Of a DNA stretch of 55,500 bases, positions 34,575 through 43,400 are shown piece by piece (the stretch's first letter is position 1; each line of letters begins with the position of its first letter). The translations under genes and the position numbers were made by a program. Source of the DNA: Liolophura sinensis (Eukaryota; Mollusca; Polyplacophora; Chitonida; Chitonidae); the NCBI RefSeq assembly GCF_032854445.1, contig NC_088306.1, forward strand, positions 2,167,873 to 2,223,372, in the 5' to 3' direction. Under the pieces are notes generated by a model. That model searched no databases. It saw only the letters and a list, made by a program, of their open reading frames with translations, and was not told where the DNA came from.

Positions 34575-35480
34575 ACGCTTGGTACATATATCATGTGGAG
34601 AGTATAGTACATAATGGAATGAGTATGAAGCTAAATGTGAGATATGCAGTTCTTCAAACCTGCAGTATGCTACCTCACACCCACGCCTAGTGCATTCCTG
34701 AGACAAATTCTAGGGTGGTAACAAACATACACCTGCTCAAAGACGCAGGCCAGGATACCAAACTAGTCTACATCTGTACTCTAATATATCAGGAATGGAT
34801 ACAGGGTCTTATTGTCTCTATCAGACAGGCTCTTCTAAAGAATCAAACGGGTAAACATTTAAAAAAAATCAAATGTTTGTGTTATTAAATTATAAAATTA
34901 AGAAGCAACAAGGTTTATATTGTTCATATTCATGAATTTTAGGATTTCCTGCTAGATGTCAGCGATGTACATTTCATAATATGCACAGAAATGGCTTAGA
35001 ATGCATGTCCAAGCTAACACAAAATCTGGGGTCTCAGACTCCAGCTATTTTGGTTCATTTTAGTTCACTGTGCTGGACAAAAATTTTTCCAGAAATTTTT
35101 AAGGACAAAATTCCTGAATCCAATGCTGTGTAAGGTACGTTTACATCATACAGTTTCAAAGTTCATAGGTTTAGTCCGGAGTGTTTGTCCTTATTAAGAC
35201 ATACATGTATAATCTGAAATAAATGAGCAAAAAATCGGGTAGTTCAATTGTGACCAAGTCATTAACACACAAGTTTCAATCACTAGGTCTTATGAAGTGG
35301 GGGTTCAAAACCACCCCAGGCCAGGGAATTCCTGGAATCCTCCTGCATATACTCATTGACTTTGCATGTATATTATTCAAACAGTAAATCATAAACTATT
35401 CAAAGTCACAGGTGACTCCCCAGGTACAAGCAGATAAAGCTACAGGTAGAACCTACATATACACAAAACTGTTTTAGTTT
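34575..35480. other. Intergenic, no gene seen
   Basis: AT-rich. No exon-like or repeat structure recognised. Confidence 0.4.
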
Positions 35481-35482
35481 TT

Positions 35483-35626
35483 TTTTTTTTTTGATTGGTG
35501 TTTTACACCGTACTCAAGAATATTTTACTTATACAACAGCGGCCAGCATTATGGTGGGTGGAAACCGGGCACAGCCCAGGGGAAACCCACAACCATCCGC
35601 AGGTTGCTGGCAGACCTTCCCACTCC
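35483..35626 (-). mobile_element. SINE fragment, antisense
   Basis: After a T-run: GATTGGTGTTTTACACCGTA, CAGCGGCCAGCATTATGGTG and CCATCCGCAGGTTGCTGGCA. The head is missing. Confidence 0.85.
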
Positions 35627-36057
35627 GTTTTAGTTTAAGCGTGTTAACAGCATCTACCTTACATGACCTTAAATTTCCTCCATGACTTGGTGCTCATTTT
35701 TCCAGATTCTGAGAGTTCTGCTGTTTTCAGAAATGTGCTTTGAGAGGTGTTTGGAAGGTACATGTAGGCTGATATTCAACTGAGAAAATTCAAAGCATAG
35801 CACCAGATCTAGTGACATTTATTTGCCTTCAAAAATGCGCTTTTGTGGTCAAATTTTTAGGTCATTTAGGGTATTAGAGACAAGGAAGTACAGAACAGGC
35901 ATACCTGTAACCTTGTTAGGGCATGTTCAACAGTGTCTCACATAATATAGGGGTGCTTATGTAAACATAATGTACAAGTGCAGTGTCTGTCCATTGCAGT
36001 AGTATTACAAAAATCTATCTCTTACTATAAAAATGGTAATATTACATGCACATGTAC

Positions 36058-36286
36058 CCTAATTCTTCTAATTTTTGTAACACCTCGTCTGCTCTTTTTA
36101 TCCAACATACATGTAATCGTAATTTGTAGCAGAAATATATAGTTCCGTTTTTTTTTTTTTTTCCACATGGTTAGTCCATCTAATGAACCACTTGCTCATA
36201 TTCTTACCTTTCTCACAAAACAGGAAGGGAAATGTAATTCTTTCCTTTCAGCACTACCAATATCTGTCCTACAAATTAGAAGAAAT
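36058..36286. mobile_element. MITE, family B, copy 2, with TA flanks
   Basis: The left end CCCTAATTCTTCTAATTTTT and right end ACAAATTAGAAGAAATAGGG are inverted copies of each other. TA precedes the left end and follows the right end. The interior matches the reverse complement of the 8620-8836 copy around CATGGTTAGTCCATCTAATG. It is non-coding. Confidence 0.75.
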
Positions 36287-36390
36287 AGGGTAAAATGAGA
36301 ACTGGATGAAGAAATATCATCATGTATCATGATGAGGAAATAGAATCTGTCATAGTATAAAGCTAGCAAATATAATTACAAATGTAGATC

Positions 36391-36870
36391 TACAGCATAG
36401 AGAGTAAACTCAGATCAGTGACGACAGTGTGATAGACATACAACATAGAGAGTAAAACCAGAGAAGAGACAACAGTGTGATAGACATACAGTATAGAGAG
36501 TAAACTCAGATCAGCGATGACAGTGTGATAGACATACAACATAGAGAGTAAAACCAGAGAAGAGACAACAGTGTGATAGACATACAGTATAGAGAGTAAA
36601 CCGAGATCAGTGACGACAGTGTGATAGACCTACAGCATAGAGGGTAAAACCAGAGCAGCAACAACAGTGTGATAGACGTACAGCATAGAGAGTAAGACCA
36701 GAGCAGCGATGAGAGTGTGGTAGACGCACAGCATAGAGAGTAAACCCTGAGCAGTGACGACAGTGTGATAGCTGGAAAATGGTCACGTAACCGGTGAATC
36801 ACATAGGCACCTTGCCAGTTTACCTCAGTTTGGGTCTTATTCTAACACTAACTGTTTTGTGTAAATGCTT
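36391..36870. repeat. CATAGAGAGTAAA family, copy 2, with eight internal 48-bp tandem units
   Basis: Units start at 36391, 36439, 36487, 36535, 36583, 36631, 36679 and 36727, exactly 48 bp apart, and carry CATAGAGAGTAAA and GACAACAGTGTGATAGAC. After the eighth unit the sequence continues into the flank shared with the other copies (GGTCACGTAACCGGTGAATC). Other copies in this window have a single unit. Confidence 0.92.
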
Positions 36871-36871
36871 A

Positions 36872-37738
36872 GATAGATACATTTACAGTTACCTCAATAG
36901 TCTGTTCATCATCACCTATAATACATGGTCAACATCACTGATAAAAATGGTGCAGTGTACATTCATGCACATGTTTTAATTTTATCTCTCACGGAGGACT
37001 GAGATAAGAAATGCGGAAAATTTTCAGAGAGCCAGCACCGACTGACCTAGTAGTGTAGTACACTGTCACAGCAAGAATTTACAATGCAGCACCAGTGTGC
37101 CTGTGTCAAAGATGTGTTTTATAGCACAAGCACTGGGCTAACCTACATGTACATGGTCAGTGGGTCTGATCCAGAGGCCCAGATGTCAATAAACTCACAT
37201 CATGGAGGTTAGGCAGATGTCCTACAGCTACCCCTGGGGCCAGCCTAAAGACCAGATTGACAAAGTAGAGGATCTTATTTATGGATGACTGACCACTCAG
37301 TATTTTACATGTTAACGCCACTAGTACGCAACAGACCCCACTCTAGTGTCGTCTTTACACTAGGTCATTCCAGTCCTCAGGCCGGCCCTTACTCCTGAAT
37401 GAACTGAATGATAACAAAGACATCATGAAACTTTCCATCACACATTTTGCACATTTGAGGATATGAGTTCATGATGCCATGTGTTCCACTTGACTGACAG
37501 TTAATGGAACAGTATGGTACTCCATACACAAATGTACACAAGGTGGTACACACATGTATACGTAACATTATGTTACATACAGTAAGTCATGACTGTTTGA
37601 CTCCCTTACATGTGGCCCACTCTCACACTCATGCTCTACATATAGAAGGTCATTTGGGAGTTCAAATCTCAAACAAACCCAGTGGGATTTTTTGTCACAA
37701 TATTGTGTTTTGAAATACAAGAGTTTCAAGTTGTAATG
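36872..37738. other. Intergenic, no gene seen
   Basis: No exon-like signal. Short frames on both strands overlap one another near 37504-37780. Confidence 0.4.
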
Positions 37739-37740
37739 TG

Positions 37741-37966
37741 ACACCGTTGCTTTACAGCACAGTGGGGCAAATCCCTGCATTTTAACATGGGCAGTTATAT
37801 ATAATATACATAAAGAAACTTACCCACAAATTACCGGCTTACTTTGCATTCAATAAAATAAATGTTTCAGGTTATAAAATTTATTGATTATGAATAGTAT
37901 TAATTACTGAATGTACTGACCCATATTTGCATTGATTTGCCCCACCGTGGTTGTAAAGCAACAATG
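37741..37966. mobile_element. MITE with about 30-bp inverted ends
   Basis: The left end has GTTGCTTTACAGCACAGTGG followed by GGCAAATC. The right end has GATTTGCCCCACCGTGGTTG followed by TAAAGCAAC, an imperfect inverted copy. The 226-bp interior is AT-rich and non-coding. Confidence 0.75.
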
Positions 37967-38027
37967 TCTATAATATGCCACAAAGGAACTTCTCTATAAT
38001 GCTGTAACAATGTCGCCATCCAAATAT

Positions 38028-38300
38028 TGGGTTTATTTTATTTACTTATCGGATTGGTGTTACCATACACCATACTCAAGCATATTTTCACTACTACGAC
38101 TGTGACAAGCCTTACGGAGACTGAGCAGAGCCTGGTGGGGTGGGGGGTACCCCACGTTCCGCAGGTTGCTGGCAGACCTTCTCACACTAGACTAGAGAAG
38201 AAGGCAACATGAACTGGACTTGAACTCAGAGTGACCGCACTGGTGAGAGGCTGCTAGTCAATGCTCCACGCTGGCAAGCAAACCACCTGGGTCACAGATG
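38028..38300 (-). mobile_element. SINE copy, antisense, near full length
   Basis: TTTATTTTATTTACTTATCG, CCGCAGGTTGCTGGCAGACC, and head GGACTTGAACTCAGAGTGAC through the complement of the A-box side. Confidence 0.8.
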
Positions 38301-38301
38301 C

Positions 38302-39488
38302 CCTCTGGATATAAAGCCTCACTTATATGTAATGGCAGCTTCATAAACACATAGCCTTTTTGAGGGTTTGATCACAGATCTAGTATTCTGTACACTGAGG
38401 CTTACATTAAAATTACCCTTTTAGCAAAAATGATAACATTGAGTGAGTGCAGATGAACTAAGTCTCCAGTGCACTTGTAGTAAAGTGAAAATGGGCGCAA
38501 TCTGCGTCCAGTAAAGCCAAACCATGAAACAATGTCAAGCATGACACACGCGCAAAGTTTACATAACAGACGCAACAATACACTGACAACATATGTATCA
38601 AAATACTCACCTGTTTATCTCAAAATAATCTACCTCAGCGAGTGGACTGTTAATGGTATCAGAAATATTGGAAGAAGGCCCAAATGTCCAAGTTTATGTG
38701 GTAACATGTACAGCCCACGTGTGACTAACTCTCTAATCGCAGTTTACCACGTGAAGCATTTTCCCCTCACCAAGTCTTGACAGACAAAAGCGTAATTTCG
38801 CTCTCATCGATCATGCGGAACACTTGACTTCTCCCTGTGCTCCATTACGAGAATAGTTTCAGTCCAAGAAAAAACTTGACGAAAAAAGCTGCCCACAAAA
38901 TGTTACAACACGTTATGGTGTAAGTCCAGAATGGGTGTTAAGTTCTTCGCCAGTCTGGCCGGCTAATACTAAACAGATTTGGGGAATATTCCTGGCCTCA
39001 ATGTTGTGTCGCACGTATCAAGGTCAAGTGGGATAAAATGCAGACACCCGCTAATCGAAGACCATGAATAAGAAAACACAGAACTGTTGCTGGACCGCAG
39101 CCAAATTTTCCTTGTCAAAAGAATTTGCCATACACAGCATTTCTCTCATAAACATTTGCAAGCCGAAAGGCGCATTTCGCGTCCCATGTGAGCCCCTTAC
39201 ACCAACCCGAACGGACAAAGTTGTCTCCCGTTCGAGCGGATGGTCATTAGAGTAGCCTCCCTTGTTTCCAGTTCAAAATATCTTTGCTTTCCCACTACAG
39301 CATTGGCCAGCCTTTCCAAAACTTACCAAAAATATTGTCCTCAAAATATTATCATTCATGATGCTGTAAACGAAACAGGTCTACATAAATGAATGTATTT
39401 ATGTATGCATATGTTTTTAGCTTGTGCAATATTCCTCAGTATGCCCAAAATAAAACATTGAACTAAATACATAAATTAATAAATTACG
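38302..39488. other. Intergenic, no gene seen
   Basis: Somewhat richer in CpG between about 38500 and 39260, with open frames of 63-82 codons, but no recognisable protein and no clear splice structure. Confidence 0.35.
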
Positions 39489-39489
39489 T

Positions 39490-39836
39490 CACACAAATAC
39501 AGTTTTTCAGCCATATGACAAGGATCGAGGTGTCATTCATATCATGTGTATACATATTGGCTACTGTGTCTTCTTGTGGCGTGACACTAGTTAATGCCGC
39601 CAAAAGTGCTGCCGTCACTAAAGTGCCATGCCGATCGAGGACACAAGAGATGACACCCCACCCAGTCACATTTTACTGACACCGGTCCAACAAGTCCCGT
39701 TTCTTTATTCTAACCACTTAGTGCTGAGCGCCAAGCAGGGCACCAATAAGTACTATTTTTAAAGCCTTTGGTATGACCTGGGTTTGATAACAGGTCTGCC
39801 GACTTTGAGGTGGAGGCTCTGACCACTAGGCCTGAA
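39490..39836 (-). mobile_element. Second SINE-like dispersed repeat, upstream of SELENOT
   Basis: Contains TTTTTCAGCCATATGACAAG at one end, and ACCACTTAGTGCTGAGCGCC, AAAGCCTTTGGTATGACCTG and GGGTTTGATAACAGGTCTGC at the other. The last block is a degraded B-box on the - strand, suggesting a tRNA-derived head on that strand. Family naming is from memory and unverified. Confidence 0.55.
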
Positions 39837-39837
39837 C

Positions 39838-40268
39838 CACATGCACCTATTAATATTGAATATCCTTATTTATAGGGTTACTTGATGAAGGAAACGATAT
39901 CACAGACATATTTTGTGCCGTGATTTGAAGTCAGATGTGTGGAAAATAACTCATAGGTTTATTTAATTTTTAAGCGTTCAAATATCTGACTGGGCCCCGA
40001 CCAGATCGACTGACAGTCAAATACGTATGTCATGGAAAGTATCACAAAATATAAATACCGGTAATTAATAGTTTGTTTAGTTAATTAATAAATATATACC
40101 GAAATAATCTTATGAAATCTCTCAAATATATATTGCAAACGTAGAAACATTTCTAAGTTACCAGCATTCCCATTCTTTTGAGGCTAACATTAAATTAAAT
40201 TAAAAAATCTTCACGCCCCCATAACAAAGGGAAAATAACTCTTGCATTAGCTCATGCTAGTGGCCACC
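39838..40268. other. Intergenic/upstream region of SELENOT
   Basis: AT-rich up to the SELENOT promoter. No gene seen. Confidence 0.4.
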
Positions 40269-40303
40269 TACTTCCGGCATTGTAAGCCACGAAAATGGCG
40301 GAC
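40269..40303 (+). promoter_or_regulatory. Candidate SELENOT core promoter: ETS and YY1-like sites
   Basis: ACTTCCGGC at 40270-40278 matches an ETS/GABP site. GAAAATGGCGGAC (40291-40303) matches a YY1-type site overlapping the start codon. This pairing is common at TATA-less housekeeping promoters with very short 5' UTRs. Function is inferred from motif only. Confidence 0.5.
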
Positions 40304-40461
40304 GACTTCACTCGTATGTCGTTAGTGGGTCTCTTTGTATGTTTTCTTCTGTTAACATGGCGAGATTTATCAGGGAATGAACAACAAGTCAATGCACAAA
40401 AGGATATAAAAGCGCCAAAGTTTACAAAATTTGCAGGACCCACGATAAAGTTTCTTTTCTG
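40295..40461 (+). CDS. SELENOT: SELENOT exon 1
   Basis: 167 nt from ATG: MADDFTRMSLVGLFVCFLLL through APKFTKFAGPTIKFLF plus two bases of Cys56; donor GTACGT. Confidence 0.94.
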
Positions 40462-43400
40462 GTACGTATGTATTGCAAGATTATTTGCGCAGGTTGGTAA
40501 GTGAATGAACCTGATTTCGCCTGCCAGAAACCAAAGGCTTTTGTGTACAGCTGTTTCAGTTATCCAGCTGTTACAGTGTAGGATGTCCGCACGCAGATAA
40601 AGGCACATGCATAACTGCAATTCTAATTATTTACACCATGTGTGTATTCCGAGTACACGGACTGTTTGTTGAGGAATATTTGGATATGCCATATTTGTGG
40701 CTGTCTTTAGTCCACCTAGATGGACTCAGTGTGCTATTTTAAAATTCTGACATTCACTGTAACACTGAGTCCATCACGGCCTCGCAGAAAACATGGGGCG
40801 AATTTCAAACTGCCTTCTTCTTTCAACTCAAGGGTCAGTCCAAATCACTTAGACTGCACATTTATATGTAATTTTCCAGTGGAATGTGTAATAATATCGT
40901 CTCATTTTACTCTGCATACCAATTGAACTAATTTGCTTGCTGCCTTGTGATCACACCGACTGCTAGAACTTAAGCTGTACCGAGTGCCACACCGTAGACA
41001 GCCATTTTGATAATGTGATGGGGACTACTTCTTCTGTTGAACTGCAACTGAGTTTCGGCATTGAAATCCTCGAAAACACTATTATATTTCCATTGTTGTT
41101 TGCAAGAACAACTTCAGTTGTCATAATCCAAACCAAAAAAGCATAAAAAAAGAACATGGAAAGTAAGTTTGGGCGCTGTCAGCGCGAAATTCATTGAAAT
41201 TGGTCCCAGCAAGTTGGAGTACGCAGATGTGTGGCGATATGTTTGAGAGGTGGCGACGGACTCAGTGTTATGATGAATGTCAGAATGTAAAATAGCACAC
41301 TGAGTCCATCTAGTCAGCCTAATCAGAGACAGCTACCTCGGTGACACGGTGGGGCACAAGCAGTGGCCTGAATAACCACTCTCCTTGCCTCAAGCTGGTC
41401 AGATTCATGTCAGAACATCTTCTCTTCCAATTGCTACGCACAATTGTTGTAATGATGATCCAGTAGAGTTTCGTTTCTAAGGATGAACGTTACAGATCTG
41501 ATGACAGGCCATGTATTACCACTTTTCAAGACGAATGCCATCTGTTTGAAATGGGTGTATACAATTTTGGGTCTGATTCAGGAGCGGTAAATCCAGGGTC
41601 AATTTTGGGTCAAGTCACTCCTATGACCTTAAAAGAGGAAGTTGTAACTTCCTTGCTTGGCATTCAGCATGAAGGGGATAGTGCAACAACTGGTTGACTC
41701 GTATCAGTATAATGGCTCGGGCGGGGCAGCTTATTTGCCTTTGCTAAGTTGGCTCAGTGAAGCAGCACTAGATAAGAGAGCAGTGGAAATCCGTCCTGCA
41801 ACAAGGTAGCACATTACATACACCCTAAGACCCAGGAGTCTCTCACCAATGCTTTTGCTGTGAGTTCAAGTCCAGCTCATGCTGGCTTCCTCCTTGGCCG
41901 TACGTGGGAAGGTCTGCAGCAACCTGCGGATGATTGTGGGTTTCCCCTGGGCTCTGCCCGGTTTCCTCCCACCATAATGCTGGCCACTGTCGTATAAGTG
42001 AAATATTCTTGAGTACGGCGTAAAACACCAATCAGATAAATAAATAAATAAATCGTAAGCGGAATTTTGTAGTTTTTAATCTTAGTGATGATCTTATTTG
42101 TGTGCATTATATTTGCAACTCAGTTTTTTGCCCTTAGGAATTGTTATTTATAATATCATAATTTTGCACTATCTGAAATGAAATCAACTACAAATTAACA
42201 GAGTCCAGGATTTCCACACAACCACCATTTGCCTCATCATTTGACTAGATCACGCGAATGTTGGATTCATCAGTAACAGTCAAACTCCTGAACTACCGTG
42301 TCACAGGGGTTGTTGGTCTTTGAGTGTAGGTTGAACAGCCATGGTTGTGACATATCCAAATATTCAACAGCCTCATTATTTTCGACAGTCTCTGATATTT
42401 ACCTGCATCATGTTATCGGACACCTGCAAGGCACCTGATGGAATGAAGTTGGTCTTTAACTGCTGTCTAAAACAGCAGCATACATCAGTTTTCTTGCATC
42501 AGCTAAAGAAAATAAGTGTTTTTGGCCATTCCTTTAAATTCAGGAAGTCTTCAGGGAATATTTTCCTTCCTCACGCTCACAGAGCTGCAGAGGTCCAATA
42601 TTATGCCCACTCAGTCATAGACAAATATTGACCCATGGCGTGTCAGTACCACATCAAGTACAGTGTACCAGGCCTATCCCTATCCTCTTGTGCTGAACAC
42701 AAAATCTGTGGGTTCAAAAACTGGGTGAAATGTGATCAGTTGGGTCTAAAGCTACTCAACTCTTCAGTGTCTTCGCTTCACGCACACTTTTGTCTCCGAC
42801 ATTAATGTAACATTTGACATTGTGGAATGTTAGCGGTGGTGGCGAAGTAGAAATGTACGTGTATTTTGTGACCATTTTAAAGAAGATAGAATTCTGTGCA
42901 GATGCAGACCCGTCAGCCAACCAGGCGGTATGACAGTATATTCCACATCTCTAATGATATCTGCCATGTCTGTTGAGGAATTTCTTCTGACCTTCACTTA
43001 TGTCATAATATAAACAGCAGTGTAATGAGACCTGATATTTGCATGTCTGACTACATGGACATGCCATCCTGCCATGCCGGTACATGTGGAAGATAACCAT
43101 TGATCGTTTTGTTTTTTGTTCTTGTTTTTCAAAATGTGGAATTGGTCGTTCAAATGTCTATAATTTTTTGGGGTTTTTTTTGTTTGCAGCTATTCCTGAG
43201 GGTACAGGAAGGTCTTTGACCAGTATGCTCACGCCATCCATGAGCGCTTTCCCGCTCTGACGGTTGAAGGGGACAATTTCCCGCCTCCTCCTGTCAGATC
43301 TATGGGCGCTCAAGTTTTAAATATCCTAAAATTAGTTTTGATTGGTGTCATTGTGGCTGGTTACAATCCGTTCCCCTCGATGAACATAGAGACACCAGCC

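Noticed and set aside
40252-40620. Open frame of 122 codons on the - strand
   Set aside because: It is antisense to SELENOT exon 1 and its donor; shadow of the real exon and chance.
43197-43199. TGA as a genuine stop or pseudogene mutation in SELENOT
   Set aside because: It sits exactly at the C-x-x-U position, the frame continues with full family identity, and a SECIS is present downstream.
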